Shown here one piece after another: positions 45,018 through 54,239 of a stretch of DNA of 64,000 bases. Numbering within the stretch: position 1 is the stretch's first letter; every line of letters starts with the position of its first letter. Below the pieces are notes generated by a model. That model was not told where the DNA came from. It worked only from the letters and a program-made list of their open reading frames with translations, and did not search any database. Source of the DNA: Sarocladium kiliense (lineage: Eukaryota; Ascomycota; Sordariomycetes; Hypocreales; Sarocladiaceae); NCBI GenBank assembly GCA_030734395.1, contig JAUZTG010000029.1:806001-870000 (forward strand), read 5' to 3'. Made by a program: the position numbers and the translations under genes.

Positions 45018-45998
45018 CTAGATCCTGTGCTGCGTCGCATCGGCCACCACGTCTCGACCAGTATAGACACGGTGGTCCCGCTTCCCATCAACCACCTCGC
45101 GGATGAATTCACGCATCGACTTGCGGCTGAGATCCGGGTACAGTGTCTTGCCATCCAAATAACCGAGTTGTTCGGCGCGTTCAGGCGCGTTGTCACCCCT
45201 TACGTGGCGACTGTACCTATACTGGGACATAGCAAGGTCTAAAACTCGGCCTATGTTCGTCGGATCTGCCGCAACGGAGGCCTTTTGCACCGTGATAAGG
45301 GCCTCGAGGTCCGAGGCTGAGATGCCATCCCACAATACCCCCTTTCCTGTCGCAGCCTCAAGCTCCGCCCGAATAGCTTTCTGCGTCGTCACCTCGCCGT
45401 ACGCGAACACGGACCAATTCAGCGTCCACGGATCCGTGATGATGCGTGCAACGTACGGCCCAATATCATCCTTGTCGATCATACCGTTAGCGGCTTCACC
45501 ATCGCCGATGATGACATCCCCGAAGGGTGGCGGTAGGCTGAACTGATACCACACGCCAGCATCGATAACGGTGTAAGGTAGACCCAGGTGCTTGCAGCGG
45601 TCCAGCAGGTCCTCTTTAAGTTCGCGGACTTCCATAACGCCCCGCGGGGGCATGACCATGGCGAAGAGGCTAGGCACAAAGCGACTAACGCCAGCGCGAT
45701 GCGCAGCGTCGATGAGCGTCTCGGATTCGACCCGTTGCAGTGGTATGAGACACGAGATGACAACGTCGGTGCCCGCGAGCTGCACAGCCAGCGCCTCTAC
45801 GTCGCAGAAGTCAACCGACTCGATGGTGGCGCCAGCCCGTGCCATCTCCTGATATACCGCTTTGCCCGCTGATTGAGGTCGTGCCAGTGCCACGACATGG
45901 AATTGCGCGGGGTCGGCAAGCAGCCCCTTCATGATAGACTCTCCCGTCTCGCCAGAAGCGCCTGCGACGGCCACGCGGATTTTAGTGGAAGATGGCAT
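45018..45998 (-). CDS. NmrA-like NAD(P)-binding oxidoreductase (isoflavone-reductase type) 1
   Basis: Single exon, 326 residues from the ATG at 45998. The Rossmann fold starts with RVAVAGASGETGESIMKGL (GxxGxxG at about residues 14-19), then VVALARP and a second strand with DVVISCLIPLQ. The family's RFVPSLFAM and the IDAGVWYQF motif are present; the Tyr-x3-Lys catalytic motif of classical SDRs is absent, as expected for NmrA/PCBER-like proteins. Members act either as reductases of small phenolic compounds or as redox-sensing regulators (as Aspergillus NmrA). It lies 588 bp from the divergent Zn2Cys6 factor, which suggests joint control. Open frame extends upstream of the chosen ATG without any further ATG. 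Confidence 0.9.
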   Translation of the reverse strand: MPSSTKIRVAVAGASGETGESIMKGLLADPAQFHVVALARPQSAGKAVYQEMARAGATIESVDFCDVEALAVQLAGTDVVISCLIPLQRVESETLIDAAHRAGVSRFVPSLFAMVMPPRGVMEVRELKEDLLDRCKHLGLPYTVIDAGVWYQFSLPPPFGDVIIGDGEAANGMIDKDDIGPYVARIITDPWTLNWSVFAYGEVTTQKAIRAELEAATGKGVLWDGISASDLEALITVQKASVAADPTNIGRVLDLAMSQYRYSRHVRGDNAPERAEQLGYLDGKTLYPDLSRKSMREFIREVVDGKRDHRVYTGRDVVADATQHRI

Positions 45999-46586
45999 GG
46001 TGAAAATTGGACAGGTTCGGGGGTTAGAGTTGACGTCTGGAAGCGAGAGTTGCAATATGCTCTCGACGATAGCTTGGACTACATATACAAAGATACTTAT
46101 ACCAGGCAAGATGAGAAGGAAAAAGTTGCACGGAATGTCGGATAGACTCTGGTCCGGAGATACATGCCCATGGTAAGAGCCAGACGCCAAACTCGAGTCA
46201 AGACAAGTCCTCTCTTCCGCACCAGCAACTCCATCCTAGTCTGTTGGTGAGATACACACTGACATTGTACCAACCTTGAATGTGCTTTCGTGGACTAAGT
46301 ACTATGTATGAACTTACCTACTTACCTTCGAGACAGAGCGGGTCTACCCACGGTGTATCGGGTTGGCTCTAGTCCCCGAGGTCTTGGAACCGACCTACTA
46401 CTGCTACTAGCCTAGTAGTGAATTGGGAAAAGTAAGTTACTCAGCATTCTTTAGGCCAGCGCGCGGAAGCTTCTTTTGGGGCAGCGCGCGGGAGCCAAAT
46501 ACATATGGCTGCGTCGCCTCGATCCATCGCTAGGTCTCAACTACGATTCCTACCCACCTAAAGGACTTGCACACACCTCACTAGGC
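45999..46586. promoter_or_regulatory. Divergent promoter with direct repeat CAGCGCGCGG
   Basis: 588 bp between NmrA-like 1 and the Zn2Cys6 factor. A direct repeat CAGCGCGCGGAAG / CAGCGCGCGGGAG lies at about 46457-46469 and 46482-46494, 25 bp apart, about 95-130 bp before the regulator's ATG. Similar GCGCGC elements occur at 49755-49858 beyond the other reductase. Confidence 0.5.
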
Positions 46587-48275
46587 ATGACGAGCAACAG
46601 TAGCTGTTGGACATGCCGTCTTCGGCGCAAAAGATGTGACCAGGGCCAGCCAGTATGCCAAGCATGCTCAGCACTGAGTATTCAGTGTCACTGTAGCGCG
46701 GACCGGCCCGGCTGGATGGACGGCGGCGAGAAACAAGACGATATGGCCCGGCGCTTCAAGGCACAGGTGAAGCAGGGCAAAGAGCGGCGGCGAGAGCGGG
46801 AATATGTTCGGGTCCTCGACATTGAGCATGACGTCAAGAATGAGAGCACTGCATCGCGATGCATGCACGTGCACAATAGCCATACTGGAAACCACACACG
46901 GCAGTGGACGTTCGATGAGATACCCGCGTCCCGAGTCTTTCAGGAGTTTGACGTGGACTTCACCATGCTTTACGTTGACCATGTGTTCCCATTCCTCTTT
47001 CCCTTCTACACGCCTCCGATGATACAGGGCGGACGGGCCTGGGTGCTAGACAACCTGCGCAACAAGACGTTATTCCAGGCCGTCATGAGCCTTAGCGCCT
47101 TCTTCTTCACCCTCATCCTGTCCAGTGAGGATGTGTCCGGTCACGAAGCATGCAGACGGAATACCTGGATTCGGCTCGAGGTGTATGTGGATGCCGCCAT
47201 CAAGAGCTTGCGAGACGAGGTGCGAGCCATAAGCCAACAGAGATCCAAAGCGACACTGCTGCAGCAAGCTCACACCATGGAGAGTATCACACAGCTCATG
47301 ATTCTTGAGACGGGCATGGCAAAGACAGCCGAGTTGAATTTACACTTAGCAGCTGCCACCTCTCTGGTCGAAGACATGGTCGAATCCCGCAAGACACATG
47401 GCAGTGCCGATATCAGGAGGGTTATTGCTGGACTAGAGACACCACCAGGGACACCTCTCGTTACGGATCGTCCCGTCTGGAATACAGACCAAGCCGCCTT
47501 CCGCTTCTTTCTTGCTGTTCTGCTGTGGGCAGACATTGTCTCCTGTACGTCCCTGCAGACGGTGCCCCGCCTATGGAAGCATCTCCCCAACCTGATATGC
47601 TGCGAGCACGGTGGTGCCGCTACAGAACCACTGCTCCGGATGGAAGAGTACGTCGGGTGCGAAGGTTGGGCGCTGAGTGCCATTGCTGAGACGGCAGCAC
47701 TTGACTTGTGGAAACGGGAGGAGCAAGCAAAGGGCACATTGACCGCGGACGCCCTCGCCAGCCGGGGAGATCAGCTCTACAGAGCGCTTGAGGATGGCCT
47801 GATAGGACTTGAGGAGCGCTGCGCAAAGCAAAAGAGAGAACCTCGTGGCATTTTACTCACCTTCTATCAGTCCAGCGATACAAACCAAGCCGCTCGGCGA
47901 GCTGCAGCGACGCGCATCTGGGCGTATGCTGCGCGCATCTACCTCACAGTAGTGACTGTCGGGTGGCAGCCCCAGCACCCCGCTATTCGCGAGAGTGTTG
48001 ATGAGGTGTTGCGCCTTCTCCAGGAGCTCGAGTCACCTGCAGTTTTACGCAGCTCCGTGTGGCCGTTTTGCGTCGCCGGGTGCCTCGCCGAAGCGAATCA
48101 AGAGCAAGACTTCAGGGATCTGACTGCAGCATCGGGGCCACTGCAGTCCTTCGGCCTGGTGGGAGAGTCACTCCGGATCTTGGAACATGTATGGAGCAGG
48201 CGAGGAAAACTCAGTGTGGATTGGGATTTAGCTGCTTGCTTTAGGATCATGGGTGCTCCGGTCCTGCTGCTGTGA
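46587..48275 (+). CDS. Zn2Cys6 transcription factor (Fungal_trans_2 type)
   Basis: Single exon, 562 residues, from the ATG at 46587. The binuclear zinc cluster is immediately N-terminal: CWTCRLRRKRC then DQGQPVCQACSALSIQC (residues about 7-34), with the RKRC basic segment. A charged linker (KQGKERRREREYVRV) follows. The regulatory domain contains MLYVDHVFPFLFPFY, a conserved N-terminal piece of the Fungal_trans_2 family, and ends with FAVLLW-like aromatic segments around FFLAVLLWADIVSC and LTFYQSSDTN. Intronless. It stands between two minus-strand NmrA-like reductases, an arrangement typical of pathway-specific regulators. It is likely nuclear, controlling the flanking reductases, the MFS exporter, and perhaps the acetamidase-like gene; this is inference from position. 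Confidence 0.92.
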   Translation: MTSNSSCWTCRLRRKRCDQGQPVCQACSALSIQCHCSADRPGWMDGGEKQDDMARRFKAQVKQGKERRREREYVRVLDIEHDVKNESTASRCMHVHNSHTGNHTRQWTFDEIPASRVFQEFDVDFTMLYVDHVFPFLFPFYTPPMIQGGRAWVLDNLRNKTLFQAVMSLSAFFFTLILSSEDVSGHEACRRNTWIRLEVYVDAAIKSLRDEVRAISQQRSKATLLQQAHTMESITQLMILETGMAKTAELNLHLAAATSLVEDMVESRKTHGSADIRRVIAGLETPPGTPLVTDRPVWNTDQAAFRFFLAVLLWADIVSCTSLQTVPRLWKHLPNLICCEHGGAATEPLLRMEEYVGCEGWALSAIAETAALDLWKREEQAKGTLTADALASRGDQLYRALEDGLIGLEERCAKQKREPRGILLTFYQSSDTNQAARRAAATRIWAYAARIYLTVVTVGWQPQHPAIRESVDEVLRLLQELESPAVLRSSVWPFCVAGCLAEANQEQDFRDLTAASGPLQSFGLVGESLRILEHVWSRRGKLSVDWDLAACFRIMGAPVLLL

Positions 48276-48346
48276 AAGCCTGCGCAACCTCGGATTCCCA
48301 TATGGCTCATCTCAAATCCCACAACCGGCAAATGAAACCCAAAATT

Positions 48347-49479
48347 TCACTGGCCCTGCCACATTTCCAGTATACCCTTCACTCCCAGAGGCTGGATCTC
48401 TGGGAAATCCTTGTTCAGAGCCTTGTCCGTCGGTACGTCGTATTTGCCCTCCAGCACATAGGTACCCCAGATGGCCATGAGGCCCTGGAGCATCTCCTTG
48501 GAAAAAACAGACACCCCTACATGTGAAGGGAGCTCAGTAATCTCCCCCTTTTGTAGTTTCTCCAGAGGATCATATACAACTTCGAACTTCGAACCTACGC
48601 AATGCGGCAGCTTATCGTCAGCCACGGAAAGGCGCTGTGGGTGCCAAGTGCGAGAGGTTTTAGGTGATGATGGTGTTACGAAGCATTATCTCACCTGTAG
48701 TCTCCTCCGCCTGCTTTACGAACTTGTTCCAAGTGGTCTTTTCTCCATAGCAATACGTTACCTCATCCCACCGAGGCAGGTCCAAAACCGCGACCACAAA
48801 CTTAGCGACATCAAAGGTATACGTGAAGGTCATTGGCTCATTTCCTGTACCGGGAATGCTGGCCTTCTTGTTCACCACGTCGACAACAAACGTCACGGGT
48901 GTCATATAGGATTTCAAGGACGGCGGGCCGTAGTAGTCGAGAAAGAAACCGTTGTCGAAACGCGTCCACTCCAACTCGGTCTTACGGAGCTGCACTAAAG
49001 TGCGCTCTCGCGCTGCGCCAACTGTCGTTCTAGTCTGTGTCAGATGCTATTATCATTCTGGAAGATAGTCACGGAGATATACGTCTCTGAATATCGGATT
49101 CCCCAGACGCTAGGGATGAAGCGCTTGGGGGAGCCAGCCTGTGCAGTCGCCCTCACAAGGTTGACCTCGGAGTCTGAGGTAGGCTCATCATGGACCCGGA
49201 GGGCTGAGATGACGGTGTGGACCTTCTTGTCGTCAAGGACCTTGGCCATTGAGTCGACATCACCGTAGTCGACAGAGAGGGTAGTAGCAGAGAGTTTAGA
49301 CGTATCCGAGTCCTATGTAGCCATTAGATGGCGGTCGTCCCTTGGAGCCTCTTAGTTGCGGCCGAATATCTCACCTTCCGTGCGAGAACGACTATCTCGT
49401 GGCGAGGGCTCTGCTGCAGGGTTTCAACGAGAGCCCTGCCTATGCCGCCATTCCCCCCAGCGATAGCAACGACAACCAT
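48347..49479 (-). CDS. NmrA-like NAD(P)-binding oxidoreductase 2
   Basis: Four exons, 49375-49479, 49083-49312, 48695-49029 and 48347-48594, give 305 residues. The start MVVVAIAGGNGGIGRALVETL carries a GxxGxxG dinucleotide site. VISALRVHDEPTSDSEVNL, RFIPSVWGIRY and WTRFDNGFFLDYYG are the family's second, active-site and substrate-loop segments. Exon 4 uses the acceptor GCGTAG at 48595; using a nearer CACAG acceptor would break the frame, and the chosen one joins EETTG to SKFEVVYDPLEKL. The protein is of a different subgroup from NmrA-like 1, sharing only low visible identity. Tail to tail with the regulator, 71 bp apart. Predicted cytosolic reductase of small aromatic or quinone-like molecules, or a redox sensor. 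Confidence 0.87.
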
Positions 49480-51003
49480 ATTGAGCCTTGGATCTGAGAG
49501 ATGGAACTGAGAGAAAAAGGAAGATGAGTCGTTCAGGTGCCAAGTCTGATGATTAATTATCTTTGACCGTGAAATAATTATGCGTCCACTTCTGACACTT
49601 ACATAGGACCAGCCTGCTTTTATACCTGAGAATCTAGTTTAGTAATTCTACTATTGAAGGCACCGTCACTCATGGAAAGCCTTGGATAACTGAATCAAAC
49701 TAGATTGAGAGCGCAGTTCCCCCCTGCATGTTCTTGGATGATGGCGCTGCTAAGAGCGCGCGCTTTCCTAGTAAGGCATTTGCGTAGTCCTCAAACAAGC
49801 AACGCGCGCCGTCTTGATCAGGCATTGCGCGGTACTCGGGGCGGGCAACGCGCGCGACGTCCGTCAATTAACCCAATTAATGTACAGGAGCTAGACTTTG
49901 GCTTGACACTAAGGCTATGTCGCAAGGTGGGCATGTATGTAAGTTATGTAATCTGACAGTGCGTATTGAGCAAATGGTAGCATACTCTTCCAGATGATCA
50001 AAAGTTATGCCAATGGACAGCATTCGACTCTGCACCCATAAACTCCTCTGAATCCATAATCCGTGCCTGCATCGCCACCACCATCCCCTATCTATCCTTG
50101 AGTCTCTTATACCAAAACCCGATGAAGAACTCTCCCTGCTCATCCGTCTCCGTATACTCTGAAACCACTTCTCCCAGCGCTTTCTCCACGGTAACGAGGA
50201 TTGGAATTTTCTTAGATTAAGGTTCTATATGCCCTCGTATATATAATACGCCTTGAATATCTATACACGGCTTATTTTCTAGCACAAGCTTGGCTTAATG
50301 CTTATAGGTCACTTTTATAATAATACCGTTAATGCTAGACCACTAGCTTAGCTGTTGTTTGTTTTGTATACTCGCAACTGATAAAACTTATAATATATGC
50401 TTTGGTTTTGCTTATTCTTGGTCTCTTTATATCCTGGCGTCCCATTAAGGCTTTTTATTCCAAGACCGCGGGCTTCACGTGGGGCTACCTGCCTAGGCAC
50501 CCCATCACAGCCTCCCTCTATGGTAGCATTCACGGCTGGTGTTCAGCCACACTGTGCCGCTGCTGACCCTGTCCCCAGGACGGGTTAGCAAATCGTCTAT
50601 ATTGGGCTCGTTCCTGAGATTCGCGCGCAGGGTTCTAAATTCCGAGCATATTTCATCGTCTAATTGGCCAGACCATAATCCTTCCGGGGCTGTGCTTGTC
50701 CCTGCGTCAGAACGCATCGTTGCAGTTGCCTCTTTATTTTTTCAACAAGGTAGAAATACTCCCTCTTGTACTTGATAAAGAGCTATGCGTGTGCTCGCGT
50801 GCATCTGCTCTTGTCGGCTTCGTTTCGGGCTCGAGCACTTGTCATGAGCACTCCCTAGACGTTTTATAAAAGGAGAGGTGCTCGTAGCGTAGAAATAGGT
50901 CCATGTTCACTTGGCCATCAGTCTCAACTCCAGAAGACAAGTCAAAACTAAGCCCATTGCAGCAAAGCGTGCCTTTCCCTTTCTTCCCTCCGTGTTGTCC
51001 AAC
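49480..51003. other. Repeat-bearing, partly AT-rich interval, possible decayed mobile element
   Basis: About 1.5 kb without a credible gene. The left part (49755-49860) is GC-rich with GCGCGC elements and two imperfect direct-repeat units, each running from AGGCATT to CAACGCGCG (about 49774-49808 and 49820-49856). The middle (about 50180-50440) is strikingly AT-rich with many TATA/TTATAA words, unlike its neighbours, as seen in RIP-mutated repeats. A minus-strand frame at 50505-50717 is short and unrecognised. No transposase or LTR pair was identified. A TATAAAA element at 50865-50871 lies about 135 bp before the secreted-protein relic. Confidence 0.45.
49774..49856. repeat. Two imperfect direct repeats, about 35 bp each
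   Basis: Each copy begins AGGCATT(T)GCG and ends with CAACGCGCG; the middle is less conserved. The copies are separated by about 11 bp. They lie 300 bp beyond the second NmrA-like gene's start. Confidence 0.6.
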
Positions 51004-52155
51004 ATGCAATTCACCTGGTCATACCTGCTCCTTACAGGCGCCGCCTTGCTATCGCCTGCTCTGTGCCAGGGCAAGAAACAGGCCTCCGCCATCCGGATCC
51101 CCGAATGCGCTGCCGACGGCCACGGCACAGCTAAGAGCATCGATGAAGCGCCAGCTTCAGGCTGCTAGGCCGCCCTGCTTACCTTGTATGGTCGTGGCAA
51201 CGAGCTCTTCACGCCATCTAGTGGCTGTCAAAGCTGTAAGCAACCCGCTTTGACAAACTCCAACCTGTTCACTTCGGCTGATGGCAATTCTCAGTGGCCT
51301 CGGTGTCTTCTTGTGATGTTTACATTTGCAACGGTGTGAACAACGGCGCGGGCACTGTATCCGCGGGTGTGATTGCTACAGCAGCCCAAGATATCCACTC
51401 GTACTGCCGTCTGAACGGCAAAGTCGGTGGCCGCGTCGTATTGTCAGCGACCCCGACAACAACCACGCAAACTCCGTCATGATCCAGCTGGGCTTCCTCA
51501 ACAAGGATGAGCTCCGGGCCCGATCCCCCGAGTACCACGTCGCACTGGACCAGCGATCCGAGGACGCGCCCCCCGCAGCTCAACGTGGTCGGCCCGCCGA
51601 GTCCGCCGCGACAACGAGGACAAGGGCCTCGCGAAAGCCCCGGGTGTCAACGAGGGCGAGTCCGTCCAGCTCAGCGCCGTGGAGGTCGAGGACCTGACGG
51701 TGAGCTTCTATGATGAGCTGATCCGCGTGCGCGACAACAAGCATAACGACAACTAGCGCAACACGGCACAGGTGCGCCATGATTACCATAATGAGCGCGG
51801 CCTCTTCAGCGTCGTCATGGCCTTCCTCGGCCGCGACGGCCAGACGGTGAACAGCCTCGGGAGTGCCGACAAGGAGCTCGATGACATGATCCAGGAGGCC
51901 GCGGGGGAATGGATCGCGGGCGGGCAGCGCACCATCTTCTCCGAGCACCTCCACAGGCGCATCGTCCCGGCGGATTCCACGGATGAGGAACACATGGAAC
52001 TAGGCGACATGGCCATCGCGGCTGTCATCCGGGATGTGGAAGGTTCACGGAGCGAGTGGTTCTCCGACGCCTCTCTCGTCGCCGCTGGTGTATTCATCGG
52101 CGGGCCAAGCGACAATGATGGGCCGGATAACGGGGGCAGCCCTCCTCGGGCGTAG
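51004..52155 (+). pseudogene. Broken gene for a secreted protein of unknown family
   Basis: Reading starts at ATG 51004 with a convincing signal peptide (MQFTWSYLLLTGAALLSPALC, cleavage about residue 21) but meets an in-frame TAG at 51166-51168. The same frame continues to a good donor at 51236, with a matching acceptor at 51293-51294, after which Cys-bearing sequence (SSCDVYICNGVNNG) continues. Frame changes are then needed near 51440 and again near 51575-51605. A second TAG is at 51754-51756, after which the frame is open to the stop at 52153-52155. Codon use and GC content remain gene-like throughout, so it was probably a single secreted protein of around 360 residues. I do not recognise the family. 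Sequencing or assembly error could explain single-base shifts, but two stops plus two shifts favour real decay. Confidence 0.6.
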
Positions 52156-52714
52156 GGTCCGAGCTCCTGATCACTAGTGTTTTTAATTGTTGCCAGAAAC
52201 AGGGAAGGCGATTGCAATGCAGTATAGAGTTCATCAATACCGTATCTCGCCTCGTTCAATCGTGTCGCGTTCACCAGGGCCGCTATCAGGGCTTCAACGT
52301 GACTAGTGTTGTGATAGTTGTGCCGACTCAGGGATGGCTATTACCCGAGATCACACTCTACGCCCCTGTAGCCAAACCGCGCATTCTAAGAGGTCCTTTC
52401 ATTACTAAAGAAAACAAGATACGATGCTGCGGCTCCTCAATGAGAGCTATTGCGCCGAGCCATGGCTGGACTGAGAGGAGGCATCATTATGCGATTGGTC
52501 GGCTTATACGCTGACTCATTCTGCTGCTGACTCACAGGCACAGATGCTCGCGAGGCTGAAAGTCTACACATTCAGCTGCTCCATTGACAATTGCTTTCGA
52601 CCTTTCGCTCTCACCTTTGTACATCCACGACCCCATTGCATCCGCCTGCTGTATTAATTGCTCGCTGTTTTCCAGTAGCATCAATCCGCGAGCGGCTACC
52701 TATCAAGCAAAACG
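52156..52714. other. Intergenic
   Basis: 559 bp; promoter of the downstream SRPBCC gene and the 3' end of the relic. A short frame at 52212-52514 is unsupported. Confidence 0.45.
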
Positions 52715-53221
52715 ATGGCTCCAGTTGTTCGCACCATACGGGTTTCAACCCTTATCACAGCCAACCCAGACACTGTCTTTGCTCTCATCATCGACTTGCC
52801 CGGTTACAATAAATGGCTCCCCCACTCAACTGCCTATAAGGGCACAACTGAGGTTTCGGACACACCTCTCGTCGTTGGGTCCAAGTACGTTGAGAGGAGC
52901 CCTGCTGGTACGCGCTATGGCGAAGTCTATCAGCTGGACCACGCTGAACGCCATGTGGTCTTCAAACAACCGATGCGCCTTGCCCTTGGGTTAGAAATTC
53001 AGATAAGCGTGGATATGAAAGTCAATGAGACCAGAGAGGGGAGTACTGCAGGCGTTGATGATGTATCGAGCGTTGTAGATAGAACGGTTACTTTAGAATT
53101 TCCTTGGTATATGTTACCAGTGGCAGGGGTGGTAACGGGTCAATTCGAAGAGGAGATCAACAGGACGATGACGGAGATGAGGAAGTACCTTGAAAGCCAG
53201 GCAAAACAAGGCGGTACTTAA
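52715..53221 (+). CDS. SRPBCC/START-like lipid- or polyketide-binding protein
   Basis: Single exon, 168 residues from the ATG at 52715. The pattern is that of the SRPBCC (polyketide cyclase/dehydrase, Bet v 1-like) fold: an N-terminal strand with VVRTIRVSTLITANPDTVFALIIDLPGYNKWLP, the helix-and-loop that opens the pocket, a long antiparallel sheet (GSKYVERSPAGTRYGEVYQL, HVVFKQPMRLALG), and a C-terminal helix FEEEINRTMTEMRKYLES that closes it. Family proteins bind hydrophobic ligands; no catalytic residue can be inferred. The segment MRLALGLEIQISVDM precedes a Gly/Asp-rich loop. No signal peptide. It stands alone between the secreted-protein relic and the secreted amidase. The fold assignment is good; function is open. 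Confidence 0.85.
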   Translation: MAPVVRTIRVSTLITANPDTVFALIIDLPGYNKWLPHSTAYKGTTEVSDTPLVVGSKYVERSPAGTRYGEVYQLDHAERHVVFKQPMRLALGLEIQISVDMKVNETREGSTAGVDDVSSVVDRTVTLEFPWYMLPVAGVVTGQFEEEINRTMTEMRKYLESQAKQGGT

Positions 53222-54239
53222 ATTGGATCGATATGAGAGTAGCTGACGCTGTCGCACAGAAAATCACGTCTATTGATCTAACTGTCAAGGACATCATCCA
53301 CAATAGCCTGTCTAGTGCCAACTTCTATGTTAGCAAACGTAGTTACTAATTCAGTGCCGCTTATAGCTATCTTAATACGAAAAGTCCCCTCTCGGGAAAG
53401 TAAGCTTCTTTATCTCTATCCACTTGGCGATAGAGCGCAACGTGGGTGATAGTGGAGGCTGAATGGGAACCCCGCAGTCTTGGGTTTGACCACTGATAAG
53501 CAACCCATCTTGGCCGACGCCGGAGCGAAGCTTTCTTATCTTCTAACGGCAGAACTTACCAGGAACCCGGATGCGCCGGCGAGTAATTTAAATGTCAGGA
53601 ACCAGGGCCGATGTCCAGCTGTGGTGGAGGCTGTCCGAAACTCTACGTCGAAGCCAAGCCAAGACAGCACTAGGGCAGCCCCGAGAGATGGCAGTTGTGG
53701 CTGAATAGCCTCTCGCCTGACAAGATGACGGGTCATGGTGGATGTGTATGTGTATTGTATACCTTTGTAATCGCGACGAAGCACTGATAAGCAAAGGATC
53801 CTGGAGAATCCTGAAGATCCAATCATGACCTCGCATCCATCACCCCGGGTCCGCCAGGACTGCATAGCTGCAGGACACTATCTCAACTAGCTCAGGATCG
53901 GCGGGATTGAGACGAACAGAGAGCTGTAATCCATCACCACCTTTGACCTGTGCCGGGGCAGGTCGACCCAGAACTGTCAACTCAACGTGCCGAACCTGCA
54001 TCTTGGTCCATCTCCATCTTGCTAAGCGAGACGCTATGTAACCCAAAGTCCCTGTCAAGAGAGCGACATAGCTATTGCTCATCCGCGCAATTGAACTATT
54101 AAAGATGCCGCTTGCAACCTCCTCTCTCTTGAGGGAGCTCTTGCCACGAGCAGAGGCACTTCTCGGACCTTGAACTGACAAGGCAGACAAAGACGTGACC
54201 ATCTGACCCCGACGATCTCCCTTCTCAAGCTCGTCAACC
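53222..54239. other. Intergenic 1.0 kb
   Basis: 3' flank of the SRPBCC gene and promoter of the secreted amidase. A minus-strand frame at 53840-54241 has no domain. No repeat recognised. Confidence 0.45.

Noticed and set aside
45999..46190. Hydrophobic N-terminal extension of NmrA-like protein 1 (possible membrane anchor)
   Set aside because: No ATG is present upstream of 45998 in that frame, and the Rossmann fold starts right after MPSSTK.
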